DNA from: Nocardioides sp. YR527
GTDB taxonomy: Bacteria > Actinomycetota > Actinomycetes > Propionibacteriales > Nocardioidaceae
Reading direction: 5' to 3'
Assembly: GCF_900101045.1 (NCBI RefSeq)
Contig: NZ_FNFN01000003.1
Span: forward strand, 682,001 to 746,000
DNA length: 64,000 nt
Positions 17,433-26,636 of the stretch are shown one piece after another. Made by a program: the position numbers and the translations under genes. Each line of letters opens with the position of its first letter. The stretch's first letter is position 1. A model generated the notes under the pieces. The model saw only the letters and a program-made list of their open reading frames with translations. It ran no database searches and was not told the DNA's origin.

Positions 17433-18434
17433 CTACGGCAGCTGAAAAACGAAGTGGCAGAGCAGGTAGGTCAGGGCTGCGACACCACCGGCCGCGGGGA
17501 AGGTGAAGATCCAGGCGGCGACGATCGACTTCGCGATGCCCCAGCGGACCGCGGAGAACCGCTTGGTCGCGCCCACACCCATGATCGCCGAGGTGATCGT
17601 GTGAGTGGTCGAGATCGGGGCCTCCCAGACGTACGCCGTGGTGTAGAGCACCGAGGCGGCGACCGACTCGGCGGCGAAGCCGCGGGAGGGGTCCAGGTGG
17701 ATGATGCGACGGCCGAGGGTGCGCATGATGCGCCAGCCGCCGGACATGGTGCCGAGGGAGATCGCGGTCGCGGCCGCGGCGATGACCCAGAACGGCAGGT
17801 CGTCGTCGGCCGAGAGGAAGCCACCGGTGACCAGGGCCAGGAAGATGACGCCCATCGTCTTCTGGGCGTCCTGCAGGCCGTGACCGAGGGCCATCGCGGC
17901 GGCCGAGATCGTCTGGGCGATCCGGAAGCCCTTCTGTGCCTTGTGCTGGTTGGCGCGGCGGAAGATCCACATGATCGCGAGCATCACGCCGAACCCGAGG
18001 CCGAACGCGACCACGGGTGAGATGAACATCGGGATGACGACCTTCTCCAGCACCGTCATCCAGTTGACGAACGCGCCGGCGGCGATCGCCGAACCGGCCA
18101 GACCACCGATGAGCGCGTGCGAGGAGGACGAGGGGAGACCGAAGTACCAGGTGATCATGTTCCACGCGATCGCGCCGAGCAGGCCGGCCATCACGACGGT
18201 CAGACCATGTGCCCCTGATGGTGGCGTGATGGTGTCGGAGACGGTGTGGGCGACCTTCTGGCCCAGGAAGGCGCCGACGAAGTTCATCACCGCCGCGAGC
18301 AGGAGGGCGATGCGCGGCGTGAGCGCGCGCGTGGAGACGGAGGTCGCGATGGCGTTGGCTGCGTCGTGGAAGCCGTTGGTGTAGTCGAAGACCAGGGCGA
18401 CGACGACCACCGCGATGACGATGGCAAGTTCCAC
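17433..18434 (-). CDS. pitA: Low-affinity inorganic phosphate transporter (PiT family)
   Basis: A 333-residue membrane protein with about ten hydrophobic segments. It has both PiT signatures: GFHDAANAIATSVSTRAL in the N-terminal half, and GHGLQDAQKTMG plus EAPISTTHT in the second half. It carries metal-phosphate or phosphate driven by the proton gradient. It starts only four bases after the DUF47 gene stop, forming a DUF47-pit operon, and is convergent with pstSCAB. Confidence 0.94.
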   Translation of the reverse strand: MELAIVIAVVVVALVFDYTNGFHDAANAIATSVSTRALTPRIALLLAAVMNFVGAFLGQKVAHTVSDTITPPSGAHGLTVVMAGLLGAIAWNMITWYFGLPSSSSHALIGGLAGSAIAAGAFVNWMTVLEKVVIPMFISPVVAFGLGFGVMLAIMWIFRRANQHKAQKGFRIAQTISAAAMALGHGLQDAQKTMGVIFLALVTGGFLSADDDLPFWVIAAAATAISLGTMSGGWRIMRTLGRRIIHLDPSRGFAAESVAASVLYTTAYVWEAPISTTHTITSAIMGVGATKRFSAVRWGIAKSIVAAWIFTFPAAGGVAALTYLLCHFVFQLP

Positions 18435-18438
18435 GGTG

Positions 18439-19056
18439 TCAGGATTCCTTGACGGCGATCTGCTCGACGGTGTTCGCGACCTTCTCGAAGCCGTCGATCG
18501 CGTCCTCGAGGGACTCCACGATGTCCTTCAGCTTGAGGACCTCCATCGCGTCGTACTCACCGGAGAAGAGCTTGGCGAGGATGCGACGGTGGTTCTTGTC
18601 GCCCTGGTTCTCGAGACGGTTGATCTCGATCCAGTACTCGGAGAGCTCCTTCATGGAGCGCAGCTTGGGCATCGCCGCCGCGGTCAGCTCGGCGCAGCGC
18701 TGGAGCACGGTGACCTGGTCGGAGAGCTCCGGGGGCAAGATGTTGACGCCGTAGACGAAGATCTGGTCGACGACCTCGTCCATCGAGTCCATCACGTCGT
18801 CGAGACCGGAGCCGAGGGCGTAGATGTCCTCGCGGTCGAACGGCGTGACGAAGGTCGAGTTGACCTTCTTGACGATCTCGTGGGTGCTCTCGTCGGCGGC
18901 GTGCTCCGCGTCGCGCATCCGTCTTGCGACGTCCTCGCGATCGGCTGTGTCGCTGAGCATCTCGGCGAGCAGCGAGACACCGCCGACGAGGTGGTTGGCG
19001 GACTCGGTGAACAGGTCGTAGAACGACGTGTCGACCGGGCGGATTCGGAAACGCAC
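18439..19056 (-). CDS. DUF47 family PhoU-like protein, partner of PitA
   Basis: A 205-residue all-helical protein. ESANHLVGGVSLLAEML, DAEHAADESTHEIVKKVN and TPFDREDIYALGSGLDDVMD form the DUF47/PhoU-like helical bundle with acidic metal-binding positions. Genes of this family usually sit next to PiT transporters and are thought to regulate them. The GTG start has AGGAG upstream. It is co-transcribed with pitA. Confidence 0.9.
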   Translation of the reverse strand: MRFRIRPVDTSFYDLFTESANHLVGGVSLLAEMLSDTADREDVARRMRDAEHAADESTHEIVKKVNSTFVTPFDREDIYALGSGLDDVMDSMDEVVDQIFVYGVNILPPELSDQVTVLQRCAELTAAAMPKLRSMKELSEYWIEINRLENQGDKNHRRILAKLFSGEYDAMEVLKLKDIVESLEDAIDGFEKVANTVEQIAVKES

Positions 19057-19137
19057 GGGGGGCTCCTGGCTGGATGAGGCAGACCTGCGGGCTCATGTTA
19101 GGCGAGTCCGCTTGACACGACGAAAGCCAGGGCGTGT

Positions 19138-21351
19138 TCAGCCTGTCGCGGCGCGCCTGCGCTGGCGCTGGCGTGTGATCAACATCGCCTGGAGGTGGTC
19201 CGGAGCGTGGTTTCGGGCCCACGTCCCGTCGGGTCCGAGGATCCAGGCGTCCGTGGTCGGTTCGAATGCCAGGTCGAACAGTGCGCCGACCTCGGCCACG
19301 AGCTCCGGGGTGGGGAGGCGTACGAGGGCCTCGACCCGGCGGTCGAGGTTGCGGTGCATCATGTCGGCCGAGCCGATCCAGGCGGTCGGTCCGTCGCCGT
19401 CCTCGGTGGCACCGTTCTCGAACCAGAAGATCCGGGAGTGCTCCAGGAAGCGGCCCAGGATGGAGCGCACCTCGATGGTCTCGCTGAGTCCCTCCACGCC
19501 GGGGCGGAGTGCGCAGATGCCCCGGACCAGGAGCTGCACGGGCACGCCCGCCTGGGAGGCCAGGTAGAGCGCGTCGATGATCGCCTCGTCGACCACCGAG
19601 TTGGCCTTGAGTCGGATCCTCGCCGGCCGCCCCGCCAGGTGGTGGGCGATCTCCGCGTGGATCTGCTCGATCAGGCCGTTGCGTACGTTGCCGGGGGCCA
19701 CCAGAAGCTGCTCGTACGTCGCCTCCCGGCTCCAGCCGGAGAGGTTGTTGAACAGGTGGGCGACGTCCTCGCCGATCCCCTCGTTGGTGGTGATCAGGCC
19801 CATGTCCTCGTAGAGCCTGGAAGTCTTCGGGTTGTAGTTGCCGGTGCCGATGTGGGTGTAGCGACGGATCGTGCCGTCGGGCTCCTCGCGGACCACCATC
19901 GCCAGCTTGCAGTGGGTCTTCAGGCCGACCAGGCCGTAGACCACGTGGCAGCCGGCCTGCTCGAGCTTGCGCGCCCAGCGGATGTTGGCCACCTCGTCGA
20001 AGCGCGCCTTGATCTCGACCAGCACCAGCACCTGCTTGCCCGCCTCGGCGGCGTCGATCAGGGCGTCGATGATGGGGGAGTCACCGGAGGTGCGGTAGAG
20101 GGTCTGCTTGATCGCCAGCACCCGCGGGTCGGCCGCGGCCTGCTCGATGAAGCGCTGCACGCTGGTCGCGAACGAGTCGTAGGGATGCTGGAGGAGTACG
20201 TCACCCCGTCGAGCCGCCTTGAAGACGTCGACCGGCGCGGCGCTCTCGACCGGCGCGAGCGCCGGGTGGGTGCTCGGCACGAAGGCCGGATACTTCAGCT
20301 GCTCGCGGTCGATGTCTGCGATGCCGTGCAGCCCGCGCAGGTCGAGCGGACCGGGCAGCCGGAAGACCTCCTTGTCGGAGATGCCGAGCTCGGAGACCAG
20401 CAGGTCGAGCGTCGAGTCGGTCATCGACTCCTGCACCTCGAGGCGTACGGGAGGGCCGAAGCGCCGCCTGAGCAGCTCCTTCTCCAGTGCGGTGAGGAGG
20501 TTCTCGGTGTCGTCCTCCTCGACCTCGAGATCCTCGTTGCGAGTGACCCGGAAGGTGTGCACCTCGAGGATCTCCATGCCCGGGAACAGCTTGGACAGGC
20601 GCTCGCTCATGACCTCCTCGAGCGGTACGAAGCGGTCGTTGCCCAGCGGCACGAAGCGGCTGAAGATCGGCGGGACCTTCACCCGGGCGAAGTGCTTCTT
20701 CTTGGTCTTCGGGTCCCGCAGCCGGACGGCGAGGTTGAGCGAGAGACCGGAGATGTAGGGAAACGGGTGTGCCGGGTCGACCGCGAGCGGCGTCAGCACC
20801 GGGTAGACCCGCTCCTTGAACAGCTTCTTGCAGGCCTTGACCTCCTCCGGGGTGAGGTCCTCCCAGTGCAGCAGCTGGATGCCCTCCTCGAGCAGCGCCG
20901 GCTTGATCTTGCCGCGGAACACCTCGGCGTGCCGCTCGGAGAGCTCTCGGGTCTTCTTCCAGATCAGCTCGAGGACCTCCCGCGGCATCAGGCCGGAAGC
21001 GGCCTTGACCGCCACCCCTGCCGCGATCCGCCGCTTCAGGCCCGCCACCCGGACCATGAAGAACTCGTCCAGGTTGGAGGTGAAGATCGCCAGGAAACGT
21101 ACGCGCTCGAGCAACGGCAGCGTCTCGTCCTCCGCCAGCTCGAGCACCCGCTCGTTGAACCGCAGCCAGGACAGCTCGCGGTCGAGGAACCGGTCCTCGT
21201 ACTTCTCGACCTCGGCCAGCGCCTCATGATCGGGGATGTATTCGGGCTCGACGTCGAACGGCTGGTCGGGAACCGCGGTCAGGCTCACGGTGTCCTCGGC
21301 CGACCGGGTGGGGGCCTGCGGGTCGAGACTCATGAGGCTAGTGTGACTCAC
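19138..21351 (-). CDS. ppk1: Polyphosphate kinase 1
   Basis: A 737-residue protein with the PPK1 architecture. The N-terminal helical domain has [19 protein letters not shown] and [20 protein letters not shown]. The C-terminal catalytic domains include the ATP site, [14 protein letters not shown], and the phosphorylated-His region [19 protein letters not shown]. It polymerises ATP gamma-phosphate to polyphosphate reversibly. The GTG start has AAGG eight bases upstream; ATG 21333 is the alternative. Its placement near pst, pit and mutT1 forms a phosphate-homeostasis cluster. Confidence 0.96.
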   Translation of the reverse strand: MSHTSLMSLDPQAPTRSAEDTVSLTAVPDQPFDVEPEYIPDHEALAEVEKYEDRFLDRELSWLRFNERVLELAEDETLPLLERVRFLAIFTSNLDEFFMVRVAGLKRRIAAGVAVKAASGLMPREVLELIWKKTRELSERHAEVFRGKIKPALLEEGIQLLHWEDLTPEEVKACKKLFKERVYPVLTPLAVDPAHPFPYISGLSLNLAVRLRDPKTKKKHFARVKVPPIFSRFVPLGNDRFVPLEEVMSERLSKLFPGMEILEVHTFRVTRNEDLEVEEDDTENLLTALEKELLRRRFGPPVRLEVQESMTDSTLDLLVSELGISDKEVFRLPGPLDLRGLHGIADIDREQLKYPAFVPSTHPALAPVESAAPVDVFKAARRGDVLLQHPYDSFATSVQRFIEQAAADPRVLAIKQTLYRTSGDSPIIDALIDAAEAGKQVLVLVEIKARFDEVANIRWARKLEQAGCHVVYGLVGLKTHCKLAMVVREEPDGTIRRYTHIGTGNYNPKTSRLYEDMGLITTNEGIGEDVAHLFNNLSGWSREATYEQLLVAPGNVRNGLIEQIHAEIAHHLAGRPARIRLKANSVVDEAIIDALYLASQAGVPVQLLVRGICALRPGVEGLSETIEVRSILGRFLEHSRIFWFENGATEDGDGPTAWIGSADMMHRNLDRRVEALVRLPTPELVAEVGALFDLAFEPTTDAWILGPDGTWARNHAPDHLQAMLITRQRQRRRAATG

Positions 21352-21410
21352 TTGCGTGTCCTTGTGGGAGACACGATCCGAACTCTGGCCGTTGGCGCGG
21401 ACGTCTGGCG

Positions 21411-21448
21411 AACTACCTGTTACACGATGTCCCTACTAACGGGTAGTT
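21411..21448. promoter_or_regulatory. Inverted repeat upstream of the alpha/beta hydrolase
   Basis: AACTACCTGTTA (21411-21422) and TAACGGGTAGTT (21437-21448) are inverted repeats with one mismatch in 12, separated by 14 bases, ending seven bases before the ATG. It is a likely repressor site, though no regulator gene is adjacent. Confidence 0.5.
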
Positions 21449-21455
21449 TGGGCGC

Positions 21456-22514
21456 ATGTCGATTCTTGCGCGTGCGTCCTCCGTGATCGATCCGCTGCTG
21501 GCGCCTGTGGTGACCCCGATCAAGGGTCTGGCATTTGCGGGGGCGTTGAACCTTCCGGCCGCGGTGCAGCGGCGGCTGGTCGGCAAGCCGGTGACGTACG
21601 ACGGGCAGACGCTCGCGGTGGACACGCAGATCATGCTGGCGCTGATGAAGGTGTCGGGGGAGCCGGACCCGTCGACGCTGCCGATCCCGAAGGGGCGGGT
21701 GGCGCTGCTGCGGCAGTCGCAGCTCGGCGGCGGGCGCCAGGAGATCGGGTCGGTGCGCGAGCTCTGGGCCGCGGGCCTGAAGGCGCGGCTCTACGTCCCG
21801 GAGGGCGCCTCGGGCAATGCGCCGCTGCTGGTCTTCCTGCACGGTGGCGGCTTCATCTTCGGTGACCTCGACAGCCACGACGCTCCCTGTCGCCTGCTGG
21901 CCAGTGAGTCGGGGGTCAAGGTGCTCTCGATCGACTACCGGCTGGCGCCGGAGTCACCGTTCCCAGCGGCGTACGACGACTCGGTCGCAGCGTTCCGGTG
22001 GGCGGTCGAGCACGCGGCGGAGCTCGGTGTGGACCCGGCCCGGATCGGGGTGGGCGGCGACTCTGCCGGCGGCAACCTGGCGGCCGGGGTCGCGCTCGCG
22101 GTCGGCGAGGACTGCGCCTTCCAGCTGCTCATCTACCCGGTGACGCAGTCGGAGGCCGCGACGAAGAGCCGCGAGGACCTCAGCGAGGGCTTCTACCTGA
22201 CCTCGGACTTCATCGCGGCCGCCACCGACAACTACCTGCCGGAGGGCGTCGACCGCCGCGACCCGCGCCACGCCCCGCTGTACGCGGAGATCCCGGCGAG
22301 CGGGGTCGCGCCGGCCTACGTCGCGACCGCGGGCTTCGACCCGCTGCGCGATGAGGGCGAGGCGTACGCCGTCAAGCTCGAGGAGGCCAAGGTCAAGGTC
22401 GCGCGCAAGCGCTTCGCCGACCAGATCCATGGGTTCTTGAACGTGGTCGGCGCCGGACGTACCTCACGCGCGGCAGTCCTCGAGATCGCTCGAGTACTGA
22501 AGGACAACCTGTAA
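21456..22514 (+). CDS. Alpha/beta hydrolase fold-3 esterase (HSL family)
   Basis: A 352-residue esterase/lipase of the hormone-sensitive-lipase group. FLHGGGFIFGD forms the oxyanion hole, GVGGDSAGGN holds the nucleophilic Ser, FDPLRDEGEAY carries the acid and QIHGFLN the catalytic His. The first roughly 100 residues form an N-terminal cap. There is no signal peptide, so it acts in the cytoplasm on short-chain acyl esters. A dyad just upstream suggests repression. The facing gene begins eight bases after its stop. Confidence 0.9.
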   Translation: MSILARASSVIDPLLAPVVTPIKGLAFAGALNLPAAVQRRLVGKPVTYDGQTLAVDTQIMLALMKVSGEPDPSTLPIPKGRVALLRQSQLGGGRQEIGSVRELWAAGLKARLYVPEGASGNAPLLVFLHGGGFIFGDLDSHDAPCRLLASESGVKVLSIDYRLAPESPFPAAYDDSVAAFRWAVEHAAELGVDPARIGVGGDSAGGNLAAGVALAVGEDCAFQLLIYPVTQSEAATKSREDLSEGFYLTSDFIAAATDNYLPEGVDRRDPRHAPLYAEIPASGVAPAYVATAGFDPLRDEGEAYAVKLEEAKVKVARKRFADQIHGFLNVVGAGRTSRAAVLEIARVLKDNL

Positions 22515-22521
22515 CGAACGC

Positions 22522-25161
22522 TCAGCCGGCCATGTCGGGGCGCCAGCGGAGCACTTCGCGCTGGAACGCCTCGGGGTCGACCATCGACTTGTCGACCTGG
22601 ACCGCACCTGCCTCGTCCGTGTTGAACTCGACGACCCACTCGTCGGTGGCCGGCTCGCCCTTGATGGTGATGTCGGTGTCGGTGTCGTAGAGGTCGTAGG
22701 TGTGGGTCTGCTCGTCCTTGCGTACGTCGAGCACACCCTCCTCGGTGACCGTGACGGTGCTCTCGGTCATGAGCGAGCCGTCCTCGGGCCTGAAGGTGCG
22801 GACGGTGAGCCTCTTGGCGCCGAGTGGCTCGCCCTCCGTGTCGTCGCCAGAGATGGCGCCCTCGGGAGCTTCGGGGGCGGCGCTGCCGGCACCCGGGATC
22901 TTGGCGCCGGGGAACTTGCCGGACTCGGCGAGCTTGACCGCCGCCAGCCAGCCGCTCGAGCGGTGGGGGAGCGAGTCGCTCGGGGTGTCGGGCAGGTCCG
23001 CCAGCTCCGCGCGCGAGTCTCCGGACTGCCTCGTGTTGCCCTGCTTCTTGCCGGTCGGCCGCTCGGGCAGCGTCACGGGCGCGGTCGGAGGACCGGCCGT
23101 CGGCGCTGCCGGTGAGTCGACCGGTGCCGGAGCGGTGATCTCGACAGGCTCGACCAACGGAGTGCGCGCGACCGGCTCGAGGGGCTCGACCACGAGCGGC
23201 TCGTCAGGAGCGTCCGGGATGGGGAGCTGCGCCTCGGGCGGCGACGGGGTCGCGGCGAGGGTGAGCTCGAGGGCCTGCATCGCACGCTTGTTGGTGCTGC
23301 CGCCCTTGACCGCGAGCATGACGGCCTCACGCAGGTCGGCGAGCTGCTTGGCGAGCTGGGCGCTGCGGCGCTCGGCGATCTGCCGGTCCACGATGGCCTG
23401 CTCGACCAGCTGGGTGTTGTGCAGGATCGAGGCCTCGACGGCCTGACGGTCGATCGCCTTCTGTCCGGCGACCTCCTCGGCCTCGGTCCGAAGGCGTACG
23501 GACTCGGCGGCCTGCTCCTGGACGTCGGCGAGACGGTTCATCATCTCCGTCATCCGGCGCTCCGCCTCTTCGCGCTCGCGGGCCTGACCGGTGATGAGCT
23601 CGGTCATCGACTCGTGAGCGGTACGCAGCGCGGACTCCGCCGCTCGACGACCCTCGTTGGCCTCGGTCGCGGCGCGCTCGGCGGCGCGGCGGCCCTCCAG
23701 GGCCTGCACCGCGAGATCGGCGTGCTCGGAGGCGCGCTGGTCGGCCCCCATCCGGGCGAGGTTGGCGGATTCGGCCGCCTGCTCGGCCTGGGAGGCGAGC
23801 TCGGTGAGCTGCCGGTAGCGCTCCTCGTTCTCGTTGGCCTCGTGCGCGGCGGCAGCGGCGAACTCGGCGTACTGCTTCGCGCTCTTCTCCGCCTCGAGAC
23901 GGGCGTCGTTGGCAGCGTCGGCGGCCTTGAAGGCGCGCAGCGCGGCCTCCTCCGCCTCGGTGCGTGCGGCAAGCGCCTCGGCTGCCACGGCGTACTGGTC
24001 GGCCGCGGTGGCCTCGGCCGCAGCCCGGGTCATCGCGTGGTCCTCGGCGTTGGCGTCGGCGGCCTTGCGCTCCTCGAAGGCCTCCTTCGCCGCTTCCTCG
24101 GCCTCGGCTCGGGCGGTCGCGGCCTCCTCGGCTGCGGCATAGGCGGCCTCGGCCGCAGCCTCGGCGTCCTTGCGGGCCTGCTCGGCGATCTCGGCCTGCG
24201 TCGCCATCGCGACCGCGGACTCCTCGGCCGTGATGCGCGCGGCGGCGGCCTTCTCGGCCTCGGTCGCCCGGTCGTTGGCAGCCTGTTCGGCGGCCTGGCG
24301 TGCGGTGAACGCGGCCAGCGCCTCGTCGGCCCGGCCGGCCGCGGCCGCGTCGGCCTCCTCGCGCATCCGCGCGAGGTCCTCGGATCGGGTGTCGGCGGCG
24401 GCGCGAGCGGTGTAGGCGGCCTCGGCGGCAGCCTCCGCCTCGCTGCGTGCCTCGTAGGCGGCGCGAGCCTCGTCCGCGGCCTTGCGGGCGGCCTTCTCAG
24501 CCGCCGCCAGCGCGTCGCGAAGCTCGTCCATCTCCTCGAGGCGGTCCTCGGCGGCGGCCTCCGCGACGCTGCGTGCGGCGTAGGCGGCCTGGGCCAGCTC
24601 GGCGTGCTCGGCTGCCTTGGTGTGGGCCTCGGCGGCGGAGGCGGCTGCGGTGGCGGCCTCCTCGGCCTTGGAGTGGGCGGCCTCCTCGGCCTCGGTGCGG
24701 GCGATGGCCTGCTCCTCGGCGACGCGAGCCGCCTCGAGCAGGCGGCGCTCGGCCGCCTCCAGCTCCTTACCTCTCGCGAGCGCGGCCTCCTCGGCCTCGG
24801 CGCGCTCCTTGGCGCGGGTGTCGGCGAGCTTCTCGGCCTCGACCCGGGCGCGGGCGTACTCCTCGGCTGCCTTCTCCGCTACCTCGCGCGCCTGATGGGC
24901 GTCGGCGGCCAGCTCGGCGTGGAGCTTGGCGGTTTCGTCGGCCTTCGCGCGGGCGGTTGCGTGCTGGGCGGCGGACTCCTCGGCCACCAGCCGCTCGGCC
25001 GCCTGCTCGGCGGCCGCCTGCTCGGCTGAGATGCGAAGTGACTCGGCTGCGGCAGCGGCGCGGGCCAACTCCGCAGCGCGCGCCGTCAGGTCCTCGTCGT
25101 CACCCGGCTGGGCGGCCGAATCACGGCTCCACCACTTGCCACTGGGGGTCTGCGTGCTCAC
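22522..25161 (-). CDS. Large Ala/Glu-rich coiled-coil protein of unknown function (879 aa)
   Basis: A short N-terminus is followed by about 600 residues (roughly 25-625) of continuous Ala/Glu/Arg coiled coil, a Pro/Thr-rich linker (about 625-775), and a small beta-rich C-terminal domain ending EVLRWRPDMAG. The coil shows 21-residue (three-heptad) repeats, for example TRAAAEATAADQYAVAAEAL then ARTEAEEAALRAFKAADAAN, around residues 375-420. There is no signal peptide or membrane segment, so it is cytoplasmic. This build recalls actinobacterial cytoskeletal or polarity proteins (FilP, Scy, DivIVA types), but no homology can be claimed. A dispersed TCTCGACAGGCTCGACCA repeat lies in its linker codons. 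Confidence 0.8.
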   Translation of the reverse strand: MSTQTPSGKWWSRDSAAQPGDDEDLTARAAELARAAAAAESLRISAEQAAAEQAAERLVAEESAAQHATARAKADETAKLHAELAADAHQAREVAEKAAEEYARARVEAEKLADTRAKERAEAEEAALARGKELEAAERRLLEAARVAEEQAIARTEAEEAAHSKAEEAATAAASAAEAHTKAAEHAELAQAAYAARSVAEAAAEDRLEEMDELRDALAAAEKAARKAADEARAAYEARSEAEAAAEAAYTARAAADTRSEDLARMREEADAAAAGRADEALAAFTARQAAEQAANDRATEAEKAAAARITAEESAVAMATQAEIAEQARKDAEAAAEAAYAAAEEAATARAEAEEAAKEAFEERKAADANAEDHAMTRAAAEATAADQYAVAAEALAARTEAEEAALRAFKAADAANDARLEAEKSAKQYAEFAAAAAHEANENEERYRQLTELASQAEQAAESANLARMGADQRASEHADLAVQALEGRRAAERAATEANEGRRAAESALRTAHESMTELITGQAREREEAERRMTEMMNRLADVQEQAAESVRLRTEAEEVAGQKAIDRQAVEASILHNTQLVEQAIVDRQIAERRSAQLAKQLADLREAVMLAVKGGSTNKRAMQALELTLAATPSPPEAQLPIPDAPDEPLVVEPLEPVARTPLVEPVEITAPAPVDSPAAPTAGPPTAPVTLPERPTGKKQGNTRQSGDSRAELADLPDTPSDSLPHRSSGWLAAVKLAESGKFPGAKIPGAGSAAPEAPEGAISGDDTEGEPLGAKRLTVRTFRPEDGSLMTESTVTVTEEGVLDVRKDEQTHTYDLYDTDTDITIKGEPATDEWVVEFNTDEAGAVQVDKSMVDPEAFQREVLRWRPDMAG
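23138..23158. repeat. Dispersed CTCGACAGGCTCGACCA repeat inside a coding sequence
   Basis: The stretch reads ATCTCGACAGGCTCGACCAA plus one base and matches, on the opposite strand, the copy inside mshD at 29981-30003. In the coiled-coil protein it encodes LVEPVEI in the Pro-rich linker. Confidence 0.65.
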
Positions 25162-25266
25162 GAGGGTGAATGCTAACGGCGAAGTAGGTGGTGTGTGGAG
25201 TCTCCGAGAGGATTAACACGCTCGCTACCTGGAACTACACTTATGTAATTCTGGGTGGTGCCGACT

Positions 25267-25626
25267 TCAGTAGACGATCGCCTGTACGCCCTCGCGCAAG
25301 ATCTCCTCGGCGAACACGAACGCGCCCTTGATGACCACGCCATCGATCAGGTCGTCCTCGGTGAGATCGCGACGAGAGGCGCACTGGCTGCACACGGTCA
25401 CCTGGCCGGCTTCCAAGACCAGCCCGATCAGCTCCTGCAGCGGCGCCGCGTTCTCGAGCGTGAACTCCTCCGCCTTCCCGGGCACCGCGAACCAGGTCGC
25501 CTCACCGGTGAGCCACAGCGACACCTTCGCGCCGGCGGTCGCGGCCGCCGAAGCGACCGTGAAGGCCTGGTTCGTACGCTCAGGCGTCTCGGCGCCGACG
25601 GTCACCTTCACCACGAGTTCTTGCAT
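25267..25626 (-). CDS. DsrE-like family protein
   Basis: A 119-residue protein, MQELVVKVTVGAETPERTNQ onwards, with the DsrE/F Rossmann-like pattern: an N-terminal strand, a helix after the glycine turn, and a VTVCSQCASRRDL segment with two Cys that is placed like the active Cys region of sulfur-relay proteins. It then runs VVIKGAFVFAEEILREGVQA. The role could be sulfur transfer or thiol chemistry; this is inferred from the family. It is divergent from the nitrobindin gene with a 60-base gap. Confidence 0.7.
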   Translation of the reverse strand: MQELVVKVTVGAETPERTNQAFTVASAAATAGAKVSLWLTGEATWFAVPGKAEEFTLENAAPLQELIGLVLEAGQVTVCSQCASRRDLTEDDLIDGVVIKGAFVFAEEILREGVQAIVY

Positions 25627-25686
25627 GCCGAGCACACTAGCGCTTGCGTTTCGGGTCGTAGCCGACGTACGGCCTAAACTCGGGGT

Positions 25687-26190
25687 GTGGCTTTCGAACT
25701 TCCGGAGAACCTTCACCCCGATGCCGGTCCCTGTGCGTGGATGCTCGGCACCTGGCAGGGCAACGGGCACGGTGACTATCCGACGATCGACAAGTTCGAG
25801 TTCGGGCAGGAGCTGATCTTCACCCACGACGGGCGTCCGTTCTTCCACTACTTCGCGCGCTCGTGGATCATCGACCCGGAGACGGGGGAGAAGGTGCGCG
25901 ACGCGGCGCTCGAGACCGGTTTCGTGCGCTTCCGCCCCGAGGGCGAGGTCGAGTGGGTGATGACGCACAACACCGGCATCGTCGAGGTCTGGTACGGCAA
26001 GGCCGAGGGCGGCAAGCTCGACCTCACCACCGACGCGGTCGCCCGCACGGAGACCGCGAAGGAATACACCGCCGGCAAGCGCCTCTACGGCAACGTCGAG
26101 GGCGACCTTCTCTACGCCTTCGACATGGCCGCGATGGGTCAGGCGCTGCAGCCGCACCTGTGGGCGCGGCTCAAGCGGGTCAACAAGTAG
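25687..26190 (+). CDS. Nitrobindin-family heme-binding protein
   Basis: A 167-residue beta-barrel protein. The signature MLGTWQGNGHGDYPTI marks the nitrobindin (DUF1794/FABP-like) family. THNTGIVEVWYGKAEGG lies in the barrel, and the C-terminal HLWARLKR carries the His that ligates ferric heme in characterised members. It may handle nitric oxide or peroxynitrite. A GTG start. It is followed after five bases by a Fur-family regulator and then ygfZ, forming a tight iron/redox operon. Confidence 0.9.
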   Translation: MAFELPENLHPDAGPCAWMLGTWQGNGHGDYPTIDKFEFGQELIFTHDGRPFFHYFARSWIIDPETGEKVRDAALETGFVRFRPEGEVEWVMTHNTGIVEVWYGKAEGGKLDLTTDAVARTETAKEYTAGKRLYGNVEGDLLYAFDMAAMGQALQPHLWARLKRVNK

Positions 26191-26195
26191 TCGCG

Positions 26196-26627
26196 ATGAC
26201 CGAGGCGGCTGAGGACTGGCGCGAGGCCCTTCGGGCGAAGGGCTACCGGCTCACGCCCCAGCGCGAGCTGGTCCTCGGCGCCGTCGAGCGGCTTCGGCAC
26301 GCCACCCCCGAGGAGGTGCTCGCGGTCGTACGCGAGTCGTCCTCGGCGATCAACCTCTCCACCGTCTACCGCAACCTCGAGGTGCTCGAGGAGTTGGGCC
26401 TGGTGCGGCACGCCCACCTGGGCGAGCGCGCGTCGACCTACCACTCGGTCTCCGGGCGGCCACATTTTCATGCGGTTTGCAGGAAGTGTCAGAAGGTCAC
26501 CAGTGTTGACCCCTCAGTGGCCGACGGTATCTGCGAGCGGCTGCGTGAGGAGTACGCCTTCGAGGCAGATGTCGCTCATCTGACCGTCTTCGGGGCGTGC
26601 GTCGACTGTTCTTCCGAGCCCACGTAG
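26196..26627 (+). CDS. Fur-family metalloregulator
   Basis: A 143-residue Fur-fold repressor. The winged helix has YRLTPQRELVLGAVE and SAINLSTVYRNLEVLEELG; the dimerisation half has HFHAVCRKCQKVTSVDP with a CxxC and a final CVDC, the structural zinc pair. Whether it senses Fe, Zn or peroxide cannot be decided by eye. It lies between nitrobindin and ygfZ, with five- and nine-base gaps. Confidence 0.92.
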   Translation: MTEAAEDWREALRAKGYRLTPQRELVLGAVERLRHATPEEVLAVVRESSSAINLSTVYRNLEVLEELGLVRHAHLGERASTYHSVSGRPHFHAVCRKCQKVTSVDPSVADGICERLREEYAFEADVAHLTVFGACVDCSSEPT

Positions 26628-26636
26628 GAGCACAGC

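Noticed and set aside
19195..21486. A 763-codon plus-strand frame opposite ppk1.
   Set aside because: Antisense to a protein with full PPK1 motifs; composition is typical of a shadow frame.
23419..25029. A 536-codon Gly/Leu-rich plus-strand frame.
   Set aside because: It mirrors the repetitive Ala/Glu coiled-coil codons of the minus-strand gene and has no ribosome site.
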